From Siphlonurus alternatus (lineage: Eukaryota > Arthropoda > Insecta > Ephemeroptera > Siphlonuridae), in NCBI GenBank assembly GCA_949825025.1, contig OX463784.1, forward strand, positions 9,245,431 through 9,309,430: a stretch of 64,000 bases of DNA. Direction: 5' to 3'. The translations under genes were made by a program, and so were the position numbers. The notes below the pieces were generated by a model. That model was not told where the DNA came from and ran no database searches. It saw only the letters and a program-made list of their open reading frames with translations. Positions 1 through 12,773 of the stretch are shown piece by piece; position 1 is the stretch's first letter; every line of letters starts with the position of its first letter.

Positions 1-520
1 TGCAGGAACAAATGGGGAACTATAATATTATAGAACCTCACCATAATGAAGTATTTGAAAATGTTTAAGTATTACAAATAAATTTAATATTTTCTTTGAA
101 AATAATGTGTAGATTTTCTCTAACATTAATGAACAAAAAGTATTTATGACAGAATAGTACAAATATTGCAGAATAAATTTAACCTGCTCTGTATATTGTC
201 CCTTTCCCCTATAGTAGCAATTAAATTAAGTTACCTATCATGATTATTATGCATTAATTAATGAGAAGTCTGTTATTTGAGGTGAGTAAAATAATGAAAT
301 TTGGATGTTTAATTAATTTAAAGTTCATAATTGTACTAACCAGATATAAAACAGACATCTTGTCATATTGTACATAATTATAGGCAGATAGTTCATTATT
401 CTGAACAAAGGACATTAATATATATATTAGACAATATTATATACCACATATAGTCTGAAATAATAAGGAGTGATAACTTTTTAGTACTGCTAAAGTTGAG
501 TAGGTCTTAACTCTCCTAAG

Positions 521-1235
521 ATGGACAACATATACATTGTATATGTATTTTTTTATTGCAGAAATGAATAGAGGGTACCAAATTATAATATACATATATT
601 CTTTTCTGATTTTTTTTTTGAAACCCAGAACTATTTTTAAATAATTATTGAAAGTGAGGCCACACCCCCTGGATGCGTCAATAGGCGTCTCGGTCCTATC
701 CTTTTTATTAAAGGGACAGGGGACCATAAAAATAAGTATTTTTTATTTAAAAGTTACCACTGAGTATGAATACATGCCGCACGGTGGCGAGTGCCTCAGG
801 GTAAACGCCCAGCGAGTAACTGAAGTGTGGATTGCTGACGTCAGCAATCACGAAAGGCAACATAGTTGCCAATTTTCCATGGAACTCACTCCCCCCTCCT
901 CCCGCTCAGCCATGCTCAGTGCGATGTTGCCGGTGCAATTGCCCTGCGGCTGCCTATATATTTATTTAATTTTTATAAATTCGGGGGATGGTCCGACAAC
1001 GGAAATTTACTCATTTCTCACACTTAACATATCTTACATAAACTTTTTATGCATTCATGATTGCATTGTCCTATGTCTCTTTCAGGATTCAGGGGTGCCA
1101 ACTTAACTTAATCATTAACAATAATCATTTAAAAATAGTTCCAGCTCAACAAAATCTGAAAAAATTCAGAGTAGCATAATTTGGTGCCCTCTATTCATTT
1201 CTGCAATAAAAAATTTTCATGTATATGTTGTCCAT
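521..1235. mobile_element. Palindromic MITE (family 1), long copy
   Basis: Ends ATGGACAACATATAC and complement; inner arms contain TTTTATTGCAGAAATGAATA and its complement. It is longer than other copies because of extra central sequence. It lies just downstream of the ARL14EP-like stop codon. Confidence 0.75.
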
Positions 1236-1271
1236 TACAAAAATGTTGTCTCTTCAACAAATCAGTCGAAG

Positions 1272-3733
1272 TCAAACTTTATTTTGCCTTGAGCGGTTTA
1301 CCTTTTGCTCACTTTCAGAAACTTGTGTAGTGGTTTCTTTATCATCATCATCAATGACTATTTCTACTGGTTTTGATTCTGGTATCTCAAACACAGAACC
1401 ACGCTCTTCAGGCAACAAAGTTTCGGAAACAATTGATTCATAGGACCAACGACGATTTATCCTGGAAAAGAAGTCAGAACCGTAGTTATAAATTAAAAAT
1501 TAAATACGCATAAATGAAAGTATGTAGAAATTACAAAAGAAATTATTCAAGCAAGGCAATGATTTCAAATATGCAAAACTGCTTAACTGGTGGAAGGCTG
1601 AGGGTGGTGATTTTTTTTTTTTTTTTTTTTTTTTGGTTCACAAATTTGACATTATTTATAAAATGATAAAAATATAAAAGCTGAAGCAATTCCCCTCTTT
1701 ATATTCCTATCAAAAAGTTAATTGTTCTCACCTGCACTCATGTCCACATTTAGGTGAACGACACTTGGGGCAAGGGAAGTGGCAGCCTTCACAGCCCTCT
1801 ACCAAGCAGTCGCAAGTGTCTTTGTTTGTGCTGATACACACTCCGGCACTGTCATACAGGGGCTGGTGCTTAAAGCGGCTAGAGAGAAACAAAATTAATT
1901 AGAATGTTGTTTTATAATTATTATATATATATATATATATATATACAGTCAGTGGTGAAAGTAAGCCGGTGCGCACCAGTGCGCCGCACTGGTAAGACAT
2001 TTGACGCCAGTGCGGCGCACTGGTAAGACGCTGATCGAAATTTACAAAAAAAAACAATAATTTTTAATGAAAAAAAAACAATATTTGCAAGTGTGAACAG
2101 ATCACATTATAAACCATTATAATCATGCTCAATACATGTTCTTGTACTTTGATTTTATTTATCTCACGAAGTTTTAACTTGCACTATATTCTTTTAAAGT
2201 CAAAATTTTGTACTAAAAAAAAGTAATTGAAATCCATGGTGAATGTATTTACTTTTATTTATATTTTTCATTGGGTAAAAGATAAAAATAAATTAACAAT
2301 TTGTGATACGAAATTGTTGCATTATAAATAAATAGTAAGTGCTACAGTAAAACATTATTTTAAAAGACTACGATAAAAAAGTTAATTTTAATAGTTTTCT
2401 CACAAACGCCTAGCTTTCTTTTTATTGGCGCGCGAGCCTGAGGACACATTTATTTATTATATAATTTTTTTAAGGTTAAGATAACACGAACAATCGATTG
2501 TTGTTAGTCCCATTTGATTAACATGTAAACCTTAGCAACCTCATAATGATTCTGAATTTTTTTTAGAGACAGTTCTTGGCATTAAAAAAATATGGAGAAA
2601 ATTTCAAAACAATCGGACGATCCAATTTTTTTAAATTAATTTTTTAGTTTCGGTCTCCATGGGAAAGCCCTATACTGAAAACTTAAAAAATATTCATTTA
2701 AAAAAATTGGATCGTCCGATTGTTTTGAAATTTTCTCCATATTTTTTTAATGCCAAGAACTGTCTCTCAAAAAAAATTCAGAATTATTATGAGGTTGCTA
2801 AGGTTTACATGTTAATCAAATGGGACTACAACAATCGATTATTCGTGTTACCTTACCCTTAAATTTTTTTAATCAAAGAATTTTTTATATAATATATATT
2901 TTAAATATCTTTAGGTTTACTGTTTACTGGGTTTACTATTTTATCTTCAATTTTCCTATAAATTGGTAGTCGTTATCACTTTTTTAAAATTGTAACCTAT
3001 ACATCTTTTTGGAATTTTTTTATTAGATTAATTTTTGAGAAATTTTAAACGATAATTTAATTATTTAAAAAAATGTAACATTTATTAAATTAATTAAATT
3101 TATAGAATATTCTAAATTGTGAAACAGTTCATTAAAAATTATTTTCATTAGCCAACACAGATATTTTTGAATATTTTTTTATCATGCAATTTAATATGCG
3201 ACACTACATTTTTTTTTTAATCGGTTAAAAGTTTGAATAATTATTTAATTTTACTTATTTTGTGGGATTTTCAATATTTTTTCTGTAAAAACGGCTCAGT
3301 AAAAAAAAATATTTTTATTTTTAAATCGAAAATTCATTAATGAATTTATGATAGATTACGTACATATTTTTTAATTGGTACCATAGTTTAAGTAAAAAGT
3401 AAAAAACTGTTTTCTGTGCCAAAATTTTGCATGTTAAACGCCTCCGAAACACCAACTTTGGGAAATTTTTGGTTTTCATTTCTTAATTAATGGAGGGCAG
3501 GTTTTAAAATATTTTTAGAAAATAAATTCTTTAAAAAAATGTAATCGCTCGATCACTCTATTTTAAAAATTAATTATATAAATCAATTTTAGTGTAACTT
3601 TCAATTAAAAAAAAAAATAAGCCACGCCCCTTTTTCCCAAAAAATCGCGCCTCCGGCGGGGGTTTGGGCCCTTCAGGCCTCTATCTGAAGCGCACTGGTA
3701 AGAAATTAAAACTACTTTCACCACTGTATACAG

Positions 3734-3767
<34 letters not shown>

Positions 3768-4229
3768 TATGATGGTCTTCATAATTTTATGGATTTACAG
3801 TACATTCTATTGAGTGCCTGGCCGGCAATTAAACGTTGGGATTTAGTCTATTAATCAGATGTATTTTCACTATTTTCGTGGAAGTCTGTTGTTGGAATCC
3901 ACCAACTCTCCATCATAATTAACCCCTCCTTGATCACAATTAATCATAATTTTACACTAAACATTGAAATATAAATATACTGTTTTTTGTATTTGAATTT
4001 TACCCTTAAGAGTTTTAGAATAACATTTAGAGTTTCTTTCAGGAAATAATTTCGTAAATGTATGCATGCATTAATCTAATAATGATACATAGGAGTCACA
4101 ATATTAATTACTGCATGCATGAAAATCTAAAAAATATGGCTCAAATGTTTACCAAAAGTTGAATCCATGCTGCTTATTTTAGGGACGTTCAGTTTTTTCA
4201 ATAAATAACGTGCAACAACCATAATCCAC

Positions 4230-4266
<37 letters not shown>

Positions 4267-5245
4267 AAATTCAATAATATACCATTGCACTTCCAGATAT
4301 TTTCAGGTGTCAAATCTTGTTTGTTACACTGTATGGGGTAAATTTAAAGTACAGTACCGGTATTAAAATTAACCTTCTTATAACGACCTCGGCATTGGCC
4401 CCCTTCAATTCATCAAGACTTGCAGGGGAATTTAATTGAACTCATATATGCATCATCAATAATAGGTGCATTAATATTTTGAAGTGACATCAGTTTTGTA
4501 AAAATTAAAAGGTGACAATGGACAATTTGCATGACATTTTTTTATTGCAGAAATGGATAGAAGGGTGCAAAAAAGTTATGCTATATATACTCTGAATTTT
4601 TTCAGATTTTTTAGAGACCGGGAACTATTTTTAAAAAGTTATTGGAAGTCGATTTTATGACGTCACGAGGAGTCTGTCCTTAAGAAAAGGATAGGCGCCA
4701 AACGCCCGTGACGTCATAAAACAGACTTCCAATAATTTTTTAAAAATAGTTCCCACTCTCAAAAAAATCTGAAAAAATTCAGAGTAGCATAATTTGGTAC
4801 CCTCTATCCATTTCTGCAATAAAAAATGTAATGCAAATTGTTCATGTAAGTTTAACATGGAGCCTTATGGACGAAGACTGGAAATGGAGCTGCAACGTTG
4901 AGAGATTGGAGCTCCTTGAAATTGCTCAAAATATGAAGCAATTAAAAGCATTCAAGAAATTAAAATATAATTATTTCATTCAATTCCACCAGACAGAAAC
5001 ATCTAGCTCTTGACTACAAATGAAGTAATGACAGTATATATATTATGAGGTTAGAAATTAGAAATATTTATTAATCGTTAATTATTTCTTACTCTGCATT
5101 AGTCTTCCTAGTAAGTCTTCGGCTCGACTTGCGGCCAGTTGCAGCGGCAGCCCCATCATCAGGTTGAGGAGGATCACTTGACGCTGGCTCCATATTCTCT
5201 TTGGCTTCGTCCAGCTTCTTTGTTGGAGATACTGTGCGGCGCTCC
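1272..5245 (-). CDS. ARL14EP: ARL14EP-like protein (Arf7EP_C domain), 5' end not resolved
   Basis: Three 3' exons can be read: 5245-5093, 1878-1732 and 1461-1272 (stop TGA at 1274-1272), joined by GT-AG introns whose phases agree. The domain has the Arf7EP_C signature: DTCDC, EGCEGC, PCPKC, KCGHEC, then NRRWSYESIV, matching the cysteine-rich C terminus of ARL14 effector protein. The vertebrate homologue links ARL14/ARF7 to myosin 1E in vesicle transport; the role here is inferred. The tail after the domain is acidic (run of Asp). The 5' boundary at 5245 is tentative: the frame that joins correctly is closed by a stop about 25 nt upstream, and CCTTCAG just before 5245 could be an acceptor. A different open frame (5428-5247, Ser/Glu-rich) lies directly upstream and may be another exon or reflect a frameshift. 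No start codon was identified. A hAT-like element sits in the intron. Confidence 0.8.
1950..3726. mobile_element. Non-autonomous hAT-like element
   Basis: Terminal inverted repeats CAGTGGTGAAAGTA and an 8-bp duplication TATACAGT (1942-1949 and 3727-3734) fit the hAT superfamily. There is no transposase. A TTAA-flanked palindrome is nested at 2470-2862. The element lies in the ARL14EP-like intron between (TA)n tracts. Confidence 0.75.
2470..2862. mobile_element. TTAA-flanked palindromic MITE (family 4), nested in the hAT-like element
   Basis: The two arms are near-complementary around the sequence near 2660, with TTAA at both ends. It is related to the copy at 36873-37256 (shared AACATGTAAACCTTAGCAA and CTCCATGGGAAAGCCC). 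Confidence 0.75.
4518..4845. mobile_element. Palindromic MITE (family 1)
   Basis: Arms share TTATTGCAGAAATGGATAGA and CTATTTTTAAAAA with the other copies and are complementary around about 4685. It is in the ARL14EP-like intron. Confidence 0.8.
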
Positions 5246-5441
5246 CTGAAGGCTCAGACTCAGACAGAGAAAGCTCCTCCAACTCGGAAATCATATATGG
5301 ACTGATTGGGAGAAGGTTCTTTCTCTTCAGAGTTGTTGTCAATTTGCTTCGCTGCTCAGTTTCGTTGTTTTTTCTGTTGTTTTTTTTCTGGCGTTTTATA
5401 TATTCACAACAATTACCATGTACAGGAATCTGTAAAAACAA

Positions 5442-7162
5442 GATGACAAACTATAAAAGTGATCATAATGCATGCACCATGAATGCAGATATTGATTAAT
5501 GAATTAAATAATAGGGGAAGCAGGGGAGGGGGGGGGCTCAAACTCATTAGCCCACCGCATCCTTCAATATGGATTAGATATTTAATTTTTATTCTATCCC
5601 CCTCCCCCTTTTAATTCGTGTCTCTGGCCTTTTATATGGCTCCCGTTGATTTTTCCTAGATATCGCCTGCTTGCCTGAAATGCAAAACTATACCGGAATG
5701 GTATTTGGTACATTTATGATACAGGATTATACAACTAGACCATGCGTACAGTAATACGAAATTTCAGGGGCGGGGGGCTGACCCCCCACAAGTCCAATGT
5801 ATTATAAATAAAAAAAAGGAGTAAATTGCAGTGTATTGGATACTATGTAGAATTAATATGTAATGTATGTAAGTTTTGTTTATGTAAAATATTCAGCTGA
5901 CCGAAGAGAGCAGCATTTTGTTGTTCTACGATTCGAGCGTGGTTTTTAGACTAGAAATTAAAAAAATATGTTTACAAATTTCTCGTTGACCAAGCATATT
6001 ATACATTGGATGACTTTACTATAAACCAATAACAAAGATGTTGAAATATAGGGATTTTTCCAGCAAATAAATAATAGATGAATGCCCTGACTCCACGGCA
6101 CAGTAGGGCACAGTTAGGTACCAAGTTCAATCTTGTGTTCTATTAATATTGTAATTAATTAATTAATTAAATCCTTCCAAAATATAATATTTTATATATT
6201 ATACTGTGTATCATGTATGACGATTTAGTTTTTAGTTAAACTCTCGCTTTTACGACTGCGCCATTGTAATAAATACATGTGGCATGCTGTCGGCCTCTCT
6301 TCCTAATTTTAATTCCCCATGCAATAACCCCTCAACTCTCACGACTCTGTGTCTCTCTCGATCTCTCAAGTATTTTTCTATAATCAGTTAATTATCATAC
6401 CTGAGTTACCTGAATAGTAAACTGAAGGTCCCTCGATCTGCAGCCTAACTAATTAAAGGAGGCTGGAGTGCCGAACACTCCGAACAGAAACACGTCTTGT
6501 TCTTAGTTCTTGGCGATGTACCAAGTTGCGATGTACGATGTAATCATGTAATCCAGCCAGAGAGAATGATGTAATCATCAAGGAGCAATTATTGTTATTG
6601 TAATGCAATGTAATCATTGTAATCGCTGTTACATAATACATAACGTAATTTGATGCTCCATTGTTTTTTTATGTAAAAATGCGCGAATATATTATACAGT
6701 TTTTAAAAATAAAATTTATTAATCACTGAATCAGACGCAAACGCCGCAAAGTTCCTCAGGAACTTTGAATCAGACGTTTCAGCATTGGTCAGCATCCATG
6801 ATGACATCACCAATCCTTTGTCCTCCCATTTACTTACAAAAAAAGATTGGGCGCACGTAAGATCCTATACGGAGCAATTTTTCGATCGCTTATTGTTAAC
6901 CCTCTAAATAAGTTATGTTTGCAAATTTAAAATTACGTATTGGCACTAACCTTTTACGTTTGCTGCTATAAAAATTTTATTATTTGCCTTGGGTCAGTTT
7001 AATTAAAGAGCATCTAAAGAATTTCGCGGTTGTAGTGTTTTGACTTCAAGCCGAAAAAACGTGCGCAGAAGGGTTGCGCGCCGATGCGCGGTGGTTTTAG
7101 CAGGAGTCAAAATTAGCAAACGAACATGGCGACTATACAATTTTTCTGATGGATACTGACCA
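5442..7162. other. Intergenic, no gene seen
   Basis: AT-rich sequence with short G/C runs (5528-5540, 5768-5790). No exon chain or recognised domain on either strand; 5' exons of the ARL14EP-like gene may hide here. Confidence 0.5.
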
Positions 7163-7950
7163 ATAAGGGTAAGGTAACGCCACCAATGTTAAAAAAAATC
7201 CCTCACACAAAAATTCTGAAAAAAATTTAAAATGTTCACCTCTACACCCCCTATCATGTAGCCATGAAAGAAAAAGGAAGGAACCCAAACAAGCTGGTAT
7301 TAACGTTGTGTCGGTTGCGGCAAAAGTGTAACGGCCGTGGCGCTTTTCGGAACTAATTTAGGCTCGACTCCTCGTAAGAATAACATTGTCACATTTGGAG
7401 GCAAATATCGCAGGCAATATTCATTTTAGAACGAAATGCACTTGAATTTCTAATAAATGAAGAATTTGTTTATAAACTAGTATTTTTTTAAGAATTTTAG
7501 GACCAACAGTTTAAGCGTGGTTAATTTTTTTGTTAAGACACAGCGAAGCGGATGACAACGCCGCTAGAGCCTAAAATAGTTCCAGATTTGCCGCATGGCG
7601 CTGTAGCGATTACATTCGTCGACGCATTGGCGTTGCTTATGATTTATCTCCTTCTTATTTTCTTCATGCATGTAGCTAAAATATCAGGTATATTATATAC
7701 GTACAAATTCGATCTAGTTTTTGAGTTATGAATTTTTAAAGTTGCATGACTCAATTTAACACGGGATTTCCATTTCTCCATGTTAAAGTAGTCAATTTTA
7801 AAAATTCATAACTCAAAAACTAGATCAAATGTGTATACCTGATATTTTAGCTACTGATAGGGGGTGTAGAGGAGAGAACATTTTAAATTTTTTTCAGAAA
7901 TTTTGTGTGAGGGATTTTTTTTAACATTGGTGGCGTTACCTTACCCTTAA
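7163..7950. mobile_element. Palindromic MITE (family 2) with a nested insertion
   Basis: The ends GGGTAAGGTAACGCCACC and its complement match the copies at 8593 and 14897. The arms are separated by an unrelated segment (about 7262-7672) with its own weak inverted ends, near CATGTAGC on both sides. Confidence 0.75.
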
Positions 7951-8596
7951 AGTAGAGTGAGCGATTGCATTTTTTTTAATATTTTATTTTCTAAAAATAG
8001 AGCTGGCCCTCTATTGAGAAATGAAAACCAAAAAATTCCATCTCAAATAGTTTCACCACAAAAAATTTCCAAAGTTGGTGTTTCGGAGGCCTTTGACGTG
8101 CATGCAGCGCGCCTTATTATGGAACATAAAACCGCGTTTTACTCCAACATTTTCCATTTTCTGAACTATATATATGCTACCATTTAAAAAATACCTACGT
8201 AAACTATGAAAAAATTTTTACGGAGCCGTTTTTTCGGAAAAAAATCTTTAAGTTTTTGCGGGTTAATTCCCATAAGGATTTTCATGATTTTTTTCCAAGA
8301 AAACGACACCGTAAAAAAAATTTTTATTTGAAAATTTTCATTAAAGAATTCATCATAGATTATGTAAGTATTTTTTAAATGGTACCATAGTTCAGAAAAA
8401 GTTGGAGTAAAACACGGTTTCATGTTCCATATAAGGCTGCACGTTAAAGGCCTCCGAAACACCAACTTTGGGATTTTATTGTGGTGAATCTATTTGAGAT
8501 GGAATTTTTTGGTTTTCATTTCTCAATAGAGGGCAGCTTAAACTATTTTTAAAAAATAAAATATTAAAAAAAATGAACTCGCTCACTCTACTTTAA
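7947..8596. mobile_element. TTAA-flanked long-palindrome MITE (family 3)
   Basis: Ends AGTAGAGTGAGC and its complement between TTAA sites, with arms of about 300 bp. A second copy is at 42358-43015. It shares its TTAA sites with the family 2 elements on either side. Confidence 0.8.
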
Positions 8597-8952
8597 GGGT
8601 ATAAGGTAACGCCACCAATGTTAAAAAAAGTCCCTCACACAAAAATTCTGAAAAAAATTTAAAATGTTCTCCTCTACACCCCCTATCAGTAGCTAAAATA
8701 TCAGGTATACAAATTCGATCTAGTTTTTGAGTTATGAATTTTTAAAGTTGACTACTTTAGCATGGAGAAATGGAAATCCCATGTTAAATTAGTCAACTTT
8801 AAAAATTCATAACTCAAAAACTAGATCGAATTTGTATACCTGATATTTTTATAGCTACTGATAGGGGGTGTAGAGGAGAACATTTTAATTTTTTTTTTTT
8901 TTCAGAATTTTTGTGTGAGGGATTTTTTTTAACATTGGTGGCGTTACCTTAA
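8593..8952. mobile_element. TTAA-flanked palindromic MITE (family 2)
   Basis: Same arms as 14897-15248, inverted around about 8770. The left TTAA is shared with the preceding family 3 element. Confidence 0.8.
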
Positions 8953-9089
8953 TTACACTTAATCATTTATAAGTCTTTGCATCTTGCATGTATGGCCACA
9001 AATTTCACTTATTTGACCATGCAAAATTTTAGAGCTTAACTCGCACGAGAGATATGTGGGGATGGTATACTGCCATTTATATAAGCAAT

Positions 9090-9336
9090 TCGATGGTGTT
9101 CCGTCAAAAACGACTTAACTCATTTTATCGCGTCCTCTCAAAAACGACTAACTCGTTTTATCGCGAGCCGAGATGGTCGGTTTTGCACTATGGGTTTCCA
9201 GGTATAAAAAAAATGTATACCTGGAAACCCATGGTGCAAAAGTGACCATCTCGGCTCGCAATAAAACCAGTTAGTCGTTTTTGAGAGGACGCGATAATAT
9301 GAGTTAGTCGTTTTTGACGGAACACCATCGAATTGC
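9090..9336. repeat. Foldback element of about 250 bp
   Basis: The arms 9090-9206 and 9213-9336 are complementary (GATGGTGTTCCGTCAAAAAC against GTTTTTGACGGAACACCATC; GAAACCCAT at the centre). Open frames across it are palindrome artefacts. Confidence 0.8.
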
Positions 9337-10322
9337 AAAATTAAAAAAAAGGGCATAAAACAGAGATACAACATGTTCGTGTAATTAAGTCTCTAATCTA
9401 ATTATAAACTATTTATTATTCAATATATAATTATGTTAAAAAATAATATTTTTTTTATGTGTTTTGTTATAATTGCATGATATGCGCAGCTCCATTAATT
9501 ACTTTTTTTTTCTCTTGTACGCAATATTAATTTTTAATCAAGATATTTTTTTAATTTTAAACTAGATAATTAATTATTCTTTTAAATATTTTAACTTTTT
9601 TTTTCTATCATGCAGAAACCAGAATATTTTGGTTGAGTAAAAAATATATCTTATTGTCTGCATGCAGCTATAAAATATATATAAGCAAAAACTCGGCTCT
9701 CAACTGGAATGTAAAATTTTAGCATGACCAATATCACTTAATAGAAAATGCCTGAATTATGATCCATATAGTAATTATATATAAATATAATTGTATATCC
9801 TACCTAATTTATAATTATTCTAAATTGACAATAATGAAGTCTTCATGCGCGCGTTCCAGACTAAATTTAAAAAATATATATGAACACATAATTTTAAAAA
9901 AATAAAAAGAATATAAAATATGATAATTTTAAATGTTTAATGTGATTATTTAAGCTTCAAAAAATACAACAAAATTTTACCAAACTTATAATTATACAGA
10001 ATAAAAAATAAATACAACACGTCAGAATAATGTGGAAATAAAGTATAATCATTGCACTGTGATTCCCATCTTTTCAAGAATGCAAATCAATTCTTAGAAA
10101 TGAAAATAAGTGCAACAGAATGTAATTGGTGTTCTCATTATTATGCAACATTATCTGCATTTCTTTCTCTATTATTTATCAAGTTGGAGTTATTTATTCT
10201 AAGTAAAAAAGAAATTTTAATTAAAATAAAATGAACAAAAGAATATAAATATGTATTATGAGTATAATTATTAAAAAGTATTTTTTTTATAACAGGCTTC
10301 TATCTGTAGTCAATAATGGAGT

Positions 10323-10640
10323 ATGGAGTATTGACCTCCATTTTTTTTATTGCAGAAATGGATAGAGGGTAAAAAGTTATGCTACTCTGATTTTATTCAG
10401 ATTTTTTAGAGCACGGGAAGTATTTTTAAAAAATGATTGAAAGTCCTTTTTGTGACGTCACGCGGCGGTAAGTCCAATCTTTTTCTTAAGGAGCGGCGTC
10501 TCGTGATGTCACAAAAACAACTTTCAATAATTTTTTTAAAATACTTCCCGTGCTCTAAAAAATCTGAAAAAATCAGGGTAGCATAACTTTGCACCCTTTA
10601 TCCATTTCTGCAATAAAAAAAATTGAGGTCAATACTCTAT
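10323..10640. mobile_element. Palindromic MITE (family 1)
   Basis: Ends GGAGTATTGACCTC and complement, flanked by AT on both sides; CGTCACGCGGCGG at the centre. Confidence 0.8.
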
Positions 10641-11308
10641 TAATATAATAATTATACTGTAAGTGTATATACATGTGCCTAATATCTTCTCCACATCCTT
10701 CTGATCAGTGAAATAAGGCGGTAATTTCTTTCAAATGGTTTTGCATATTAAGTCAACCAGCAGATTACTAGATCAAAATAATAAAAGCTTTGCAGCAGAA
10801 ATTTAAGTTACATGAAGATATAGATAGATAAAATACAGTAGAATATATTATACTAGATGAAAGTCCTCTTTTTACAAAAATGTCAAAATGTTTCTATTAT
10901 AATTTTTATATTGTTGCTGGCATTTTAAACATAAAAAATAAATGAAGTATTAATTCTAACTTATTAAAATTTAACTCGTTTCAATAGTTTTGAAGTGACA
11001 GTAAGTTTAAAATTTAATTATTTTATACTGGCACTCAGCATTAGTAAAAATTTCTTAAGAATAAGTTACAAAACATATTAAAGTGCTGGTAGAGACAAAT
11101 TTTGACATTCATGAAGTAAAGTCAAGTACCACATGTACTTGAAAGTCTGATAATTATTGCAGAAACCTTTGAAAAATATTTAACCAAAATGGACTTTTGC
11201 TTTTCTCTATAGCTACTATAAAACTTATGTTTGTAAATTGAGCAAAAACTAATCGAAATAGCAATTAATCTATGATCTGTCTACCATGATTATAATTGAG
11301 TAACAACA

Positions 11309-11467
11309 GGCGCGGATCCAGGGGGGGGGGAGCTTCAGCCCCCCCCCCTTCCGAAATTTTGGATTTAACTTGGGCAATATAGGCATTTTCCCCACTCAAA
11401 AATTTTTTTTTAAACATGGGTCTTATGGAGGCAGCCCCCTCCGAAATTTTTTTCTGGATCCGCGCCC
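11309..11467. mobile_element. Small hAT-like MITE with GGCGCGGATCCAG ends
   Basis: GGCGCGGATCCAG at the left and CTGGATCCGCGCC at the right enclose G-rich, then C-rich runs. Elements with such ends are widespread in invertebrates. Confidence 0.65.
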
Positions 11468-12300
11468 GAGTAACAATGATCTATCTGCTAAATCAGATGA
11501 GTGCATAACTGCGTAAGTTTTCTGCTTAACAATTACAGGTCGTATTTGCACTCAGCTAGTACCTGATACAGCAGACACAGCTCATGGTAGTCAGATTGTT
11601 CATTATTCTGGATATAGGATGATACATTGTTCAATTTACAACCTAAATCTTAATGTTAATTGTTTACAAATAAGCTAGAAAACTGAAGTAAAATATAAGA
11701 AAGCATTTTAATTAAAACAATTAATGCAGCGCGCGTCCTTTAAAAAACAACAACACTAATTTAAATTAAAATAAACATAAAAGTAATTGCCTCAAGGACA
11801 GTCAGCACTCAAACAACAATTTTTTTTTTTTTTGTGCCATGAAAGTTCAAATACGGTATTTAATTTTGACAGTTTATGGAAATAAACTGACTTGTAAATT
11901 TTTCTGCATCATTATTAAATGTACAGTATTACTGTTAATTTGTGAAAAATGAGAATCTTAATCCACTACCACACAGACACAAAAATTCACATGAAAAGTC
12001 CACTTAAATAGAGGAGGTATTTTTCATAAAATTGATAGGATTACTGTGCTAAATTCAAACAAAACATTAAGATTTTATGAAGGTTGAAAAATAATACTGT
12101 AATAAAAAAAATACAGCTATTTTTTGTTTAATGTCAACATATATGTCAGCTTTGGCAAGATAACTGAACTTGTCAGACAAAAGAAAGAAAAAATGTTGTT
12201 GTTTTGATTGTAATACAAATACAAGTAAAACCCAAGTGCAGATTTGACTCCGGGGCAATGGAGAGTCTATCAGGAGGGGAGAGCAGGGAAATACTGTATA

Positions 12301-12528
12301 TTAAGGCGGATTCAGATGGCGACAATGGCAATGCGACACCATTTTGTCACACAAGCTGTGAAATCCTATGTGGCGAGTGAATTATCGTCAGGTTGCGGCA
12401 GCGAAATCGCATTAATTGTGATGCTCCTGTTTTTTTAATCGCCAAATATATGGCCGCCAATGAATGTCACAGCAAGTGCGCATTATTCGCGTCACATTAT
12501 AAAAATCGCCATGTGAATCCACCTTTAA
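12301..12528. mobile_element. TTAA-flanked MITE
   Basis: TTAA sites bound GGCGGATTCAGATGGCGA and TCGCCATGTGAATCCACCT. It lies just 3' of SMYD4-like A. TTAA duplication is typical of piggyBac-type elements. Confidence 0.7.
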
Positions 12529-12773
12529 ACTGAAAATTCTTCTCAGTTATCAAACCTTGTTTCTGAAATCGAGCTGAGCTATACGTTGACAATAATCTTT
12601 TATGAAATAATGAGCATATCAGGAGAGTACAACAAAGAGCTTTATACTTAAATTAAATGATTTACAGATCATTGTTGCACACCAGATCATGGTAAGCAAA
12701 TATATAGCTATTATTCAGAACAGAAGACAATATTGAAGAGAAAGCTGCTCTCCCCTCCTAAGTGTGTCTCTCT

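Larger units (their letters stand above)
9337..12300. other. Intergenic, repeats only
   Basis: Apart from the MITEs at 10323 and 11309, the stretch is AT-rich without recognisable coding sequence. Confidence 0.55.

Noticed and set aside
9054..9374. Opposed 63- and 78-residue frames with similar peptides
   Set aside because: Both are read from the two arms of one palindromic element.
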